Numbered from the stretch's first letter, positions 10,001 through 17,683 are shown. The stretch is DNA of 64,000 bases from Spirulina subsalsa PCC 9445 (GCF_000314005.1 NZ_JH980292.1:1128964-1192963), one strand, 5' to 3'. Numbers and translations: made by a program. The notes: a model not told the origin generated them from the letters alone.

Positions 10001-10669
10001 CCGCAAACCTTGCCACTGTTTGCCATCCCAAGCCTCCCAATCCACCAGACGACCCGCCAACTGTTCGGCGCTGGCCGTTGAGTCCGTTTCTAACATGACC
10101 GTGATTTGGGTCAACTCCGGCAAATCAAAGAGATCCCTAGCCTGCCAGTACAGATAATGGTCTACAGGTCTATCCCCATGCCAAGGACAAAAAGGCGGAT
10201 CTTCCTCCTGAGTTTTTGGGTTGCGTTGGCTATAGTAATCATGATCCTCAATGACAAAAATTGACCGGAGTTGAGTCTCTGTGACCAGCAACTCCTGCTC
10301 CGTCTCAAACACCACATCCTCATCCTCCCCAGCCCTCGGGGGAGCCGCCACCTGAGTCTGGGGCGGAATTAATACCCCTGACCCCCCCGTAGCCAAACGG
10401 AACGTTACAGGCACCCGCGCCGCTTGGGGCGGAATTAACTCAGTTCCAATAAGATTGAGAAAAGCCAACTGATTGCGATTCGGCACATCATTCAAATGGT
10501 TTTGAACCACGGTCATCATCTGACCAAAAATCCGCACCAACGCCAGACCCAAATCCGGCGCATCAGTTCCCGGTGTTTGCCAATCGGAATAAGATTCCAC
10601 CAAGGTAAGAGTCTGTTGAATAATCTCTTCCCGACTCCGTTGATCTAATTTAGGGGGGTCTAAAGACAT
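7058..10669 (-). CDS. Large putative baseplate assembly protein (baseplate J, Afp11-like)
   Basis: A 1203-residue protein. The N-terminus (RSREEIIQQTLTLVESYSDW, TPGTDAPDLGLALVRIFGQM) is the signature of the putative baseplate assembly family (TIGR02243-like). Residues about 850-1000 contain the baseplate-J core with YVIDRQLGTIRFGDGQGGRI and the GGVRGNQG motif, followed by the RDRAVTAQDFADLTYEAS segment common in these proteins. It should form the wedge around the spike hub. It lies 9 bp downstream of the gp25-like gene. Its last dozen residues are encoded by a dispersed simple repeat and probably represent a drifted C-terminus. Confidence 0.88.
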   Translation of the reverse strand: MSLDPPKLDQRSREEIIQQTLTLVESYSDWQTPGTDAPDLGLALVRIFGQMMTVVQNHLNDVPNRNQLAFLNLIGTELIPPQAARVPVTFRLATGGSGVLIPPQTQVAAPPRAGEDEDVVFETEQELLVTETQLRSIFVIEDHDYYSQRNPKTQEEDPPFCPWHGDRPVDHYLYWQARDLFDLPELTQITVMLETDSTASAEQLAGRLVDWEAWDGKQWQGLRGVEPSGLSGGGQVVVTLGQLPKLQEVKVDGVSGKWLRVRLSHHQRQQLPELRTMGVSTAVDQRKSPRACFFNTSLLDLSKDFYPFGTAPQYNDTFRIALDGRLIQPGMVMEIQAEMSRSPRYTDDLRVVWEVGQGVEWQEIERTDEEAKFRWLPDSEPLRLVAGSVVGAFQFPSILPGSGTAGEAIYWLRARIVEGLYGSRGRTRPYVVYNEVTMVARTISSGQLEIEGDDLEGVALGDTLRLQSLVDPLRQEEAKVVDLRPQEQMIVLNHPTRHPYESGSRILRKLTLTESTPDTFDPPILQSLTLTYRFVFQSPARVKAYNDFIFADAQPLDLFLQRPVHQGERVVQFKEVSSLALGELLVFPGQPPEKRQIELIDRGGQQVILRDPLEQDYPGGTRVARCFHPLTPQLNSDSALYLGFNRPFPNRANSLYFQIQPPQPQEVAPGKRLDSSAYNSLRQVWEYPSPQGWQPLVVEDQTQGFSEKGLVQFIGPTDWMESPHFGQSRYWLRVRQQLTPPGELPWPLLALFRWAITYPRFRLWGLMRYFCGQVARSADLTPAPRIQAVRTNTTWASQSIGLRGEVLGSSNHEPNQVFRSSQVPILWGQQLEVQEGQMPSASDQQALNRLWGGDAIRPSWDENGRLERVWVRWQEVPDFYSSGPSDRHYVIDRQLGTIRFGDGQGGRIPPRGRQNIRLAHYSIGGGVRGNQGTQTIATLKTTIPYLDGVINPEAALGGSDRESVERLKLRSPKHLRHRDRAVTAQDFADLTYEASIEVARVQVITPEMLAPGFNPLLEELWIDPNPNPQTPIAGNEIDVFNHPIRAGHVDVIIVPHSPDRQPTPNLALLNRVEQFLKARSIPTLHLHLSGPKWQEIQIITEIVPQNLAQAGALKATVLQRLEEFLHPLTGGQDGTGWQFGRRPQPSDIYAVLEAIPELGYVYSLEIQPTELQIDPQTLIYSGNHQVILKQGTGNRERGTGNGE

Positions 10670-10678
10670 CTTCGTTAT

Positions 10679-11065
10679 TTATTGCAAATAGAAAGGATAA
10701 ACTAAATTAAATTCATTAGTAGTCGTTCTGACTTGATAATGAATCGAAATTTGTAATAAATTCGGCTGGGCAGATTGGGGCAACAAATCAACATCTAAAA
10801 CATCAATCCGAGGTTCCCATTCCATCAAAGCCGACCGTACATCGCTAATAATTTGCCCCACCGTTCCCGGAGTATTGGGCGCGAAAACATGATCATGAAT
10901 CCGACAGCCAAACTCAGGACGCATCAGCCGTTCACCCCGGGCTGTACTGAGAATAGCCCAGATGGATTGTCGCACCGCCGCCTCATATTTCGCCGTCGCA
11001 ATCTGCTGTTCCTCATCCAGTTGTACCGGGAATGACCAACCCACTCCCAAAAAATCAATATCCAT
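10679..11065 (-). CDS. GPW/gp25-like baseplate wedge protein (Afp9-like)
   Basis: 128 residues with the gp25 family pattern: an N-terminal LGVGWSFPVQ strand, a helix with AVRQSIWAILSTARGERLMR, the PEFGCRIHDHVFAPN core and a C-terminal EPRIDVLDVDL segment. gp25/TssE/Afp9 proteins nucleate the sheath at the baseplate. The start codon overlaps the stop of the gpV-like gene (TAATG), showing tight coupling with the spike genes. Length and motifs fit the family fully. Confidence 0.92.
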   Translation of the reverse strand: MDIDFLGVGWSFPVQLDEEQQIATAKYEAAVRQSIWAILSTARGERLMRPEFGCRIHDHVFAPNTPGTVGQIISDVRSALMEWEPRIDVLDVDLLPQSAQPNLLQISIHYQVRTTTNEFNLVYPFYLQ

Positions 11066-11772
11066 TACATCACTTCCAACGCACTATTATTAACTTTCAC
11101 TCCAGCAGAACAAGTCAACTCCAGCCCAGACTGTGCCTCAAACTCCGCTTTAGTTTGTGCCTTAATCTTACAGTTTGAACCCGCCTCAATTTCACAATCT
11201 TGTTGGGTCTTAATCTGCAAATTGTTACACTCAATCACCAAATCATCATCACTGCTTTTTAAAGAAATCTTACCCTTCGCCTTAATTTTTAAATCCTTCT
11301 CTACCTCAATTGTCATCTCATCATTTTCGCAGTCAATCATAATTTTATTCTTGCCACTTTTATCCTGAATAATCACCTGCTCCTTATCTTCCGTATCATC
11401 CAGAATAATCATGTGACCACTGCGAGACTTAATCAGACGTTTATTATTTTCTCCATCATCATTTTTTTCCGGTGGCTTATCTTTTCCATTCCATAAACTG
11501 CCCAAAATATAGGGAAACGCCATATCCCCATGTTCAAACGCGACTAACACCTCATCATCCACCTCCGGCAAAAAGTAAAACCCCCGATCATCCCCCGCCA
11601 TCGGAGTCATCACTCGCGCCCAAGGACTCTCATCCTCATCCGTTAACCAAGGAAATTTTACCTTAATTCGTCCTAATCCATCCTCATCTTTAATATTAGT
11701 CACTACCGCAATTGTCACCCCATAAAATCGGGCGGATTGGTCAGGAGGCATTAATAAATCAAATCCCATCAT
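11065..11772 (-). CDS. Baseplate assembly protein V (gp5-like OB fold and beta-helix spike)
   Basis: 235 residues. The first 100 (YGVTIAVVTNIKDEDGLGRI, KVKFPWL, SPWARVMTPMAGDDRGFYFL, PEVDDEVLVAFEHGD) are the gp5/gpV/VgrG OB-fold domain. Residues about 110-230 are a run of short alternating strands (KNKIMIDCENDEMTIEVEKD, LKIKAKGKISLKSS, CKIKAQTKAEFEAQS) typical of the triangular beta-helix spike. There is no lysozyme domain. In Afp8/VgrG this module is fused to the gp27-like part; here it is a separate gene overlapping the gpD-like gene by 4 bp (ATGA). Confidence 0.88.
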   Translation of the reverse strand: MMGFDLLMPPDQSARFYGVTIAVVTNIKDEDGLGRIKVKFPWLTDEDESPWARVMTPMAGDDRGFYFLPEVDDEVLVAFEHGDMAFPYILGSLWNGKDKPPEKNDDGENNKRLIKSRSGHMIILDDTEDKEQVIIQDKSGKNKIMIDCENDEMTIEVEKDLKIKAKGKISLKSSDDDLVIECNNLQIKTQQDCEIEAGSNCKIKAQTKAEFEAQSGLELTCSAGVKVNNSALEVM

Positions 11773-12836
11773 GATGCAGTTCTCCTCGCAGTAAATGACG
11801 TTTTATAACCCGATCTTTGACTATAAAAATGTTCAGTTGATGTCACATAATAAAGCCCACTAAAGCGTTTTCCGACCTGTTCAATCTCAATCACCTTCGC
11901 AATGCGTAGCGTGGGATTGCCGGGACAAGTCCCCTCCGCCGTGATGTACGCGATCGCCATATCCTTAAACTGCCCTAAAGCAATTTCATCAGCCTCCGCC
12001 TTAGTCGCTACAGGCTGATGAACAATAGTCGCCGTCGATTCCCCAAAAGTTTCTACCACCTTCGGCCCGGTTTTTTGCCCCCCCATCTTACTCCCCTCCT
12101 TCCCACTTCCTGCCTTTCCTAGCACCTCCTTTTTATCCTCCGGTAGCCAGCCTCGAACCTCCACCTTTTCCACCTGATTCATCGTACTTAAGCGCGGAAA
12201 AAACTCGCTTAAATTCTCCTTAAATTTCAAAGTCATTACTTTTTGACCATCATTTTGGGGCGGTTTAAAAGAAATATTTTTTTTCTCAATCACAATTTCA
12301 TAACCAATCCGTTCAGCCCGCCCCCTTAAAAAATCCCAATCCGTTTGATTTCGTTGTAAAACATAATCATGCTGAACGTCACTATCCTTAACTTGAGGGG
12401 TTAAACTCCTCTGCCGCGCAATATTACTAAAAATTTCACTATCCTTCATCTTCGTAAAAGATTTAGTCTTTGTTCCTCGTAACAATCGGTGTCGGAGATC
12501 ATGACCTCGCACCACTAAACGAGGTGTAGAACCTTGGCTAAATTCAGGCTCTAGCCCCGTAATTTCCCCATAAATAACCGTCTGCAAACTATTCTCATAG
12601 CCCATTTTAATTTCAACTTCATTCCCCAAATCAAATAAATCATCATCCACCCAAGTAAACTTTTCTTTCGGCAAATCCCAACTAATCAATTCCAAAGTAA
12701 ACATACTTGGTGCGTCAATATCTTCAAAAACCTGAACCCCAATCAGATCCGCGTCAGTTTTCGCCGATAGTTTTTTCCCTTGAACTAAAATTTCCACATT
12801 AGGAGCAAGAGTTTTAGCCCCAGAATAGTTAGACAT
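11769..12836 (-). CDS. Phage late control gene D-like protein (gp27-like spike hub)
   Basis: 355 residues matching the gpD/VgrG N-terminal fold: an early APNVEILVQGKKL strand, VFEDIDAPSMFTLELISWD, the YGEITGLEPEFSQG and LVVRGHDLRHRLLRGTKTKS core, and the helix with DFLRGRAERIGYEIV. A KxGSGKEGSKMGG-type flexible segment lies around residues 240-255. It should form the trimeric hub between tail tube and spike. The gene starts 7 bp after the LysM gene and overlaps the gpV gene by 4 bp, so hub and spike are made together but as separate chains. Confidence 0.88.
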   Translation of the reverse strand: MSNYSGAKTLAPNVEILVQGKKLSAKTDADLIGVQVFEDIDAPSMFTLELISWDLPKEKFTWVDDDLFDLGNEVEIKMGYENSLQTVIYGEITGLEPEFSQGSTPRLVVRGHDLRHRLLRGTKTKSFTKMKDSEIFSNIARQRSLTPQVKDSDVQHDYVLQRNQTDWDFLRGRAERIGYEIVIEKKNISFKPPQNDGQKVMTLKFKENLSEFFPRLSTMNQVEKVEVRGWLPEDKKEVLGKAGSGKEGSKMGGQKTGPKVVETFGESTATIVHQPVATKAEADEIALGQFKDMAIAYITAEGTCPGNPTLRIAKVIEIEQVGKRFSGLYYVTSTEHFYSQRSGYKTSFTARRTAS

Positions 12837-12843
12837 TCCCCCA

Positions 12844-13488
12844 TTACCTCCCCTTCAAAGCCGGAATCGTTAAAACCAATCCGGGCGTTAAAATTCGCGG
12901 ATTCGTGAGCTTATTTTCATCGGCAATAATGCGCCATAAAGCCGAATCTCCATACTCCTCATAGGCAATCCGACTCAACGTTTCTCCCCGTCGGACAATC
13001 CGCACCGGATCATCAATTAAATTCGCTTCTTTCTTGCGTTTTTCCGAATCCGCCCACTCTCGGAATGTACAGTTTAATAAAGCACGGACTGGCGTTCCAT
13101 CTTCCAAAAAATGGGTCAAAGTTTTACTCACTCGTTCTAAAAAACCATCCGGGAGCAAAATACTATCATTTCCCCCAATAGTCCCCCAAATCAACTTACA
13201 GCGCGGCGGTCGTTTTTCGCTGTTGCCAATTTTGGGATGGGTGAGGTTAAAAATTTTCTTAGTGTGTTTCTGGACATTCTCCGGGGGCGAACCGCTTAGG
13301 GTAGTATCAAAGAATAAGTTAATAGTCAAAGTGGCTAACTCATTGGCAGCCACCGGATAACCGTCCCCAACTCTCCAGCCCGTTTTATCAATTTGCAGTT
13401 GATTGGGATTAAAGAGAACCTCGATTTCTTCCGCAAAATCCCCTTCTTGATCTTTTTCCGCTTTAATTTTTAATTTTTCTAGAGCCAT
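12844..13488 (-). CDS. LysM-domain baseplate protein (gp53/Afp7-like)
   Basis: 214 residues. The first 150 are a beta-rich eCIS/phage domain with the LFNPNQLQIDKTGWRVGDG motif. The last 50 are a LysM module (VRIVRRGETLSRIAYEEYGD, RIIADENKLTNPRILTPGLV). In contractile tails such LysM-bearing proteins (gp53, Afp7) clamp the tube/hub to the wedges rather than degrade peptidoglycan. It overlaps the 3' end of the proline-rich gene by 10 bp. Confidence 0.87.
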   Translation of the reverse strand: MALEKLKIKAEKDQEGDFAEEIEVLFNPNQLQIDKTGWRVGDGYPVAANELATLTINLFFDTTLSGSPPENVQKHTKKIFNLTHPKIGNSEKRPPRCKLIWGTIGGNDSILLPDGFLERVSKTLTHFLEDGTPVRALLNCTFREWADSEKRKKEANLIDDPVRIVRRGETLSRIAYEEYGDSALWRIIADENKLTNPRILTPGLVLTIPALKGR

Positions 13489-15854
13489 TTTCGTTTACCT
13501 CGACGTTCACTTTCAACAACTAATCTTTTGAGTATTTTTCGCTCTACTTTGGTCACTAAAGCCTCCAGATCCACCTCGCTTAAACCTTGCCCTTCACCTT
13601 CCCGTCGAGGGACTGGGGAAACAGTCTGTAGGGCATTAAAAACACTGTTTTTGGGGGCTTCCTGACTCACGACCGATGCTTTAGGGGCAGCGACATCCGC
13701 GCTGGATTGAGTGGGTACAAGAGGGGTCAGTGGGGTAGGTTCAAGGGGGGTAACGAGAGGATTGGGGTAGGTGAGCGGGGGTTGGGAGTTCGGGGCGGAG
13801 GGACTATCTCTGCCCAGTTGTGGGGTTCGCCGGGTACCTCGGAAGGTGAAAGGAACGGTACTGTTGGGATAAGACAAAATCAGGGGTTTAACGGGTAGTG
13901 GAGGCGGTTCTAGGGTGGCCTCAATGATGGGTAGGGTGGGTTGCTGGACTGGAGCGGAAACTGGCTCCGAAGTCTCAGGAGAGGAGGGAGTTGGGGAAGT
14001 CACAAAGGACTGGGAGTGAGGACGAGAGGGCTGGGGGGGGTGTGACTGGGTGACAGGGGTGTTAGCGTTGTATCTCCCAAGGGTGGGGTTTTCCCGCTCA
14101 AGAATCGGGGGGTCTGAGGGGGGGGTGAGGGGATGAATGTTGGCGTAGCCTTCCAAAGGAATCGGCAGGACGGGCGACCTTGAGGGATCTAAATCTCTGG
14201 GGGGAGGGGTTGCTGTTTTGGGGGGCAATGACTCGCGTTCGTCGCGTCCCACTGGGATGGGTTGAGAAGGGACTACAACATTCTGGGGGATAGGACTTGC
14301 ATCTCTCCGGGTTGGAAGGGGTGCTAGGGGTTGAGCTTGAACCACTGGCACGGAATCCCAGACCACTGGGGCTGAGGATGAGCGGTCGAGTTCAAGGGGT
14401 GGATAGAGAGGGTTAGGGGCAACATCCATCACCGGGACTGGGGGGGTGATGTTGGGGGTTGAGAGGTCGTACCGAGCCTGAATAATGGTGTTTTCTGGGG
14501 AGCGAAGGGTTAGGGGTTGGAGGGGGACAGGGTTTCCCCCGGGTGTTGCCTCAAGCGGTTCTATCGGAGTGGGTGAGGGGTCTATAACCTGTTCTCTCTG
14601 AGTGGGTGCTATAACCTGTTCTCTCTGAGTGGGTGAGGGGCTTACAAGCGGCTCGATTTGGGAGGGCGAGGGGGCTACAGATGAGGGAGTTGGGGAAACC
14701 CGGGGGGTTTCAAGAGTCCCCTGTGAGGGGGGGGCAACGGGTTGACTCTCTAGCGGTTGGGGCAAGACGGTAGAGGGTGGGTGGGCTGCCGTGAAGTCTG
14801 TGTCGCGGTTGGGATGAACCGAGAGAATGGGTTGTTGGGGTTCTAAGTGCGTTTGGGGGAGGGTTCTAGGGTGAGGTGGGGTGGGGAGATTCGCGGACTC
14901 GGTTGGGGGCAATTCTGCACTAAGGAGCGGGGGAATGGTTCGCTCTGGATTGGGATCGGGTTTGGCCTGAATGATTCCCTCACCGCCAAGGGGGGTTAGG
15001 GGAGTTAGGGCTTGGGGGATGGGCCCGACGGAAGGTAGGGCAGGGGTGGCAACCTCTGGGTCAGTGGGGGAGAGGGCTGGCTCAGAATGGGGGCTGGTTA
15101 GGGCGGGAGAAAAGGAGTCAAGGGGGTTCTGTTCCCGTGGGGAGGGAAGGTCAGGGGATGGGGTAGGGGTGGGTTGTACCACAAGGGGGGCCAGGGTTGC
15201 CGTCTCGGAGGGCTGTGTTGGGGGTGGAGTTGGGGGAGTCAGGGGTTGGGGAATTGCCGTCTGAGGGGGCGTGGCTGTCTTGTCTCCCTCGGAACGCATT
15301 GGTTGACGGGCTTGTTGGCGGGCTTGTTTACGGGCTTGTTTACGGGCTTTCCGGTTAGTGGGGGGGGCGGGATGGTGAACCTCTCTCCCTCTGCTCTCAG
15401 GGGGCTGTTGCGCTTGAATGAGTCCCTCACCTTGAAGATGGGGGTTTACTGGTTCTAAGATGGGCTGGGTTCGCGGGGCTGGTTCTGGGGTAATGGGGGG
15501 TTGCACTGGGGATTGAGCCTCAGTGCTGTGGGCTGGGGTGGGGGGGATGAGGGGATGATCTGCGCTGGGTGCTTCTCTCTTGGTGGGGACTTCTAAGGGG
15601 CGCTGGTCGGGGGTTTTAAGGGGTTCGGTTTCGAGAACCTCTGGGTCTGAATTTTCGACATAGACAATAGGAACTTGCTCTGGGTCTAGTTCTACTACTG
15701 TTGACCAACGACTCAATTGTTGATCGAGTAAGGGTAAACGATCTAGGAAATACTGCGATCGCGCAATCAAATGTTCCGCCATCCGATGATTGGTTACACC
15801 CGGACGCTGTAACGGTCGATTCAAACGTTGTACCAGTTTAGGATCAAAATACAT
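13479..15854 (-). CDS. Proline-rich 791-residue eCIS-linked protein of unknown role
   Basis: Residues 1-75 look folded (VQRLNRPLQRPGVTNHRMAE, IARSQYFLDRLPLLDQQLSR). Residues about 80-750 are very rich in Pro, Thr and Ser with no predicted structure, and the last 35 form a basic amphipathic helix (DLEALVTKVERKILKRLVVE). Short motifs GLIQAQ, GIIQAK and TIIQAR recur in the linker and resemble motifs in the DUF4157 protein at the operon's end. A small dispersed repeat is read in frame as PIPLEGYANI (near 14139-14164). A two-ended protein with a long disordered middle could tether or measure within the tail complex, but this is inference. I do not recognise the family. Confidence 0.6.
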   Translation of the reverse strand: MYFDPKLVQRLNRPLQRPGVTNHRMAEHLIARSQYFLDRLPLLDQQLSRWSTVVELDPEQVPIVYVENSDPEVLETEPLKTPDQRPLEVPTKREAPSADHPLIPPTPAHSTEAQSPVQPPITPEPAPRTQPILEPVNPHLQGEGLIQAQQPPESRGREVHHPAPPTNRKARKQARKQARQQARQPMRSEGDKTATPPQTAIPQPLTPPTPPPTQPSETATLAPLVVQPTPTPSPDLPSPREQNPLDSFSPALTSPHSEPALSPTDPEVATPALPSVGPIPQALTPLTPLGGEGIIQAKPDPNPERTIPPLLSAELPPTESANLPTPPHPRTLPQTHLEPQQPILSVHPNRDTDFTAAHPPSTVLPQPLESQPVAPPSQGTLETPRVSPTPSSVAPSPSQIEPLVSPSPTQREQVIAPTQREQVIDPSPTPIEPLEATPGGNPVPLQPLTLRSPENTIIQARYDLSTPNITPPVPVMDVAPNPLYPPLELDRSSSAPVVWDSVPVVQAQPLAPLPTRRDASPIPQNVVVPSQPIPVGRDERESLPPKTATPPPRDLDPSRSPVLPIPLEGYANIHPLTPPSDPPILERENPTLGRYNANTPVTQSHPPQPSRPHSQSFVTSPTPSSPETSEPVSAPVQQPTLPIIEATLEPPPLPVKPLILSYPNSTVPFTFRGTRRTPQLGRDSPSAPNSQPPLTYPNPLVTPLEPTPLTPLVPTQSSADVAAPKASVVSQEAPKNSVFNALQTVSPVPRREGEGQGLSEVDLEALVTKVERKILKRLVVESERRGKRKWL

Positions 15855-15902
15855 AGGCCCCCAGCCAAAACATTAACCCGTCTGATTAAAAACTCGCAAA
15901 AA

Positions 15903-16361
15903 CTAGGCTTTATACACGCCCCGATGAACCAATTCCAAGCGCTCAAATGCAACCTCTGTTCCATTCGATGCGTTCAGTTGTGGCCCTTCCCACGCTACCG
16001 GATAAGCCTTCTTAAAATTCCACGCTAAGACCTTCGATTGTTGGCTATCTTTCAAGATAATTGTCCCGTTTTGTAGGCGGATCTTTCCCCGTGTAACATC
16101 CTCGTACCATTTCCAAAGATCATCCCGTTCGGTCAAACCTCGCACCAACACTAAGTTAGGATAATCCATCTGTTTTGGGAAGCGATGCACACGATGATTA
16201 ACACCGCCCTCTACATAAGTCTCAAGTTCTAGCTTGCCACTTAATCCAATGACCTCTGAGAATCCCCCTACTGTTAAACCTTCAATTTCTACGGTGAAAT
16301 TAAAAGCCATATAGGGATCACGATTTTTCTCTTTCCCTCCTTTCTGCTTAGATTTTGCCAT
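15903..16361 (-). CDS. Tail tube protein (TIGR02241/gp19-like, Afp5-like initiator candidate)
   Basis: 152 residues from the ATG at 16361, chosen because an AAGGAGG Shine-Dalgarno lies just upstream; the 7-codon extension upstream would start inside that site. Tube-family motifs are clear: DPYMAFNFTVEIEGLTVGGF, SEVIGLSGKLE, LVLVRGLTERDDLWKWYED and a final VAFERLELVHRGV. It is a paralogue of the tube gene at 17243. Because it lies next to the spike and baseplate genes, it is a candidate for the inner, hub-proximal ring (Afp5-like), while the sheath-proximal paralogue would form the bulk tube. A 300-bp hairpin-repeat block precedes it. Confidence 0.87.
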   Translation of the reverse strand: MAKSKQKGGKEKNRDPYMAFNFTVEIEGLTVGGFSEVIGLSGKLELETYVEGGVNHRVHRFPKQMDYPNLVLVRGLTERDDLWKWYEDVTRGKIRLQNGTIILKDSQQSKVLAWNFKKAYPVAWEGPQLNASNGTEVAFERLELVHRGVYKA

Positions 16362-16415
16362 TCCTTTTCCTCCTTCAACCAATGAGGATTATTTTAAACA
16401 ACGGGTTACTATTTT

Positions 16416-16646
16416 GTTGGGTTTCGCTCACGCTACACCCAACCTACAGAGCATTTAAAGATGCTGTTTCTTGGTGTTTTGTTGGGTTTCGCTCACGCTA
16501 CACCCAACCTACAGAGCATTTAAAGATGCTGTTTCTTGGTGTTTTGTTGGGTTTCGCTCACGCTACACCCAACCTACAGAGCATTTAAAGATGCTGTTTC
16601 TTGGTGTTTTGTTGGGTTTCGCTAACGCTACACCCAACCTACAACG
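16416..16646. repeat. Four 65-bp tandem units, each with a GTTGGGT...ACCCAAC hairpin
   Basis: GTTGGG begins at 16416, 16481, 16546 and 16611, an exact 65-bp period. Each unit carries the inverted repeat GTTGGGT/ACCCAAC around a 14-nt loop. The array is flanked by a perfect 14-bp direct repeat (ACAACGGGTTACTA at 16398-16411 and 16641-16654). It lies in the operon between the DUF6760-like gene and the second tube gene. Small open frames on the plus strand here are by-products of the repeat. Confidence 0.9.
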
Positions 16647-16665
16647 GGTTACTACAAATCAAAAG

Positions 16666-16839
16666 CTAGGCTCGACTATTATGGGATTGTCGATTAATTT
16701 GTTGATTCATTTCAGACAATTGTGCAACCCATTGCTGACGCTCCCAATGTTCCATATTCATGACATTTTCATAGGACCAATGGAAATGATAAGAAAGGTA
16801 GGCTACCTCCTCAAGTAAGCGCTTGTGGGGGTAGCACAT
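16666..16839 (-). CDS. DUF6760-like small eCIS/phage tail protein
   Basis: A 57-residue protein read on the minus strand, starting with MCYPHKRLLEEVAYLSYHFH and continuing with WSYENVMNMEHWERQQWVAQ. The pattern of LxEExAxxxYHFHW, then xxxxExxxWV, matches the small DUF6760-type proteins encoded beside tube and gp26-like genes in phage-tail-like clusters. Its ATG overlaps the stop of the preceding gene (TGATG). The start lies in the loop of an 8-bp mRNA hairpin (arms 16824-16831 and 16844-16851), so translation is probably coupled to the upstream gene. The function in assembly is unknown. Confidence 0.72.
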   Translation of the reverse strand: MCYPHKRLLEEVAYLSYHFHWSYENVMNMEHWERQQWVAQLSEMNQQINRQSHNSRA

Positions 16840-17213
16840 CACTCCCCCACAGGAGATGTTTCTACCTCAAACTCACCACTACAATGGGGACAAGTCACCC
16901 GAAAGCGAGTGTTCCCATTTTGGTTAATGCGTTGATAAAAGTCCTGAAGATAGGCAAAATCTCCAGAAAATAACTCCTCAATAATTTTTGTATTGAGTTG
17001 GTCAATTGTACCCAGCCTCGTGATAACCCGTGCTAACAGAATAATCACGAGATAGCCTGAATTCCTCTGCACTCTTGGATCGCGAAGGGGTATAATTTCA
17101 TCGGCGGCTTTAGAGAGTCGCATCACTCCTTCTCGATGTAAGCAGCCCTCAGCATCAATATAGCCGTGGGGTAAGGTAAAAGGAAATTCAGTTTGGTGCA
17201 TTTTTGACTCCAT
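16839..17213 (-). CDS. T4 gp26/gpG-like tail assembly or baseplate hub protein with Cys pair
   Basis: 124 residues. The core (GVMRLSKAADEIIPLRDPRV, YLVIILLARVITRLGTI, IEELFSGDFAYLQDFYQRIN) matches the T4 baseplate/phage tail assembly family found between tube and baseplate genes in eCIS and phage clusters. The C-terminus has TCPHCSGEFEVE, a CxxC knuckle typical of these proteins. It is likely a chaperone or hub component that does not form the bulk of the particle. It lies 30 bp after the first tube gene and its stop overlaps the start of the DUF6760-like gene. Confidence 0.72.
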   Translation of the reverse strand: MESKMHQTEFPFTLPHGYIDAEGCLHREGVMRLSKAADEIIPLRDPRVQRNSGYLVIILLARVITRLGTIDQLNTKIIEELFSGDFAYLQDFYQRINQNGNTRFRVTCPHCSGEFEVETSPVGE

Positions 17214-17242
17214 TAACCAAGAGTGAATTAATTACCCGTGAA

Positions 17243-17683
17243 TTAATCAACAGTGATCCCTTCATGAACCAATTCTAGGGACTCAATCGCTACTTCACTC
17301 CCTGTTGCATTAAATTCAGGCCCATTCCAATTAGTCGGCCAGCAATTTTCTAAATTCCAGCGAATTTGTTCCTTGCCTTTATCATCAGCCAAAATAATAG
17401 AAACATTACGACGTTCTGTTTCTCCACTTAACAGTTTTTCGTGCCATTCCCACAATTCAGCATTGTCTGTAAACCCTCGTTTCAGACTAATATTGCCGAA
17501 ACTATTCAAGCCCGGAATCTGTCGCTGTGCTAAATTTTTATCAGTTCCTTCACGATACAAACTCGCTGTCCTTGTTCCGGTTAAACCACTACATTCACGG
17601 AATCCAGCATGAACAATGCCATCCCATTCAACCCAAAAGTTATAACCATTATAAGGATCGTGAGTGTCTTTAATATTCGGCAT
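17243..17683 (-). CDS. Tail tube protein (TIGR02241/gp19-like, Afp1-like)
   Basis: 146 residues from the ATG at 17683, preceded by AAAGGAGA at suitable distance; an upstream TTG would place this site inside the gene. Motifs are of the tube family: DPYNGYNFWVEWDGIVHAGF, RECSGLTGTRTASLYREGTD, NISLKRGFTDNAELWEWHE and VAIESLELVHEGI. It follows the two sheath genes, the usual place for the main inner-tube subunit. It shares its fold with the 15903-16361 protein but is clearly diverged from it. Confidence 0.88.
   Translation of the reverse strand: MPNIKDTHDPYNGYNFWVEWDGIVHAGFRECSGLTGTRTASLYREGTDKNLAQRQIPGLNSFGNISLKRGFTDNAELWEWHEKLLSGETERRNVSIILADDKGKEQIRWNLENCWPTNWNGPEFNATGSEVAIESLELVHEGITVD

Noticed and set aside
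16416-16646. The 65-bp array as a CRISPR
   Set aside because: Spacer and repeat are both identical between units, and no cas gene is present; it is a tandem hairpin repeat.
16355-16818. Plus-strand open frames across the 65-bp array
   Set aside because: They repeat the same peptide from the tandem units, have no family match and run antisense to the operon and to the DUF6760-like gene.
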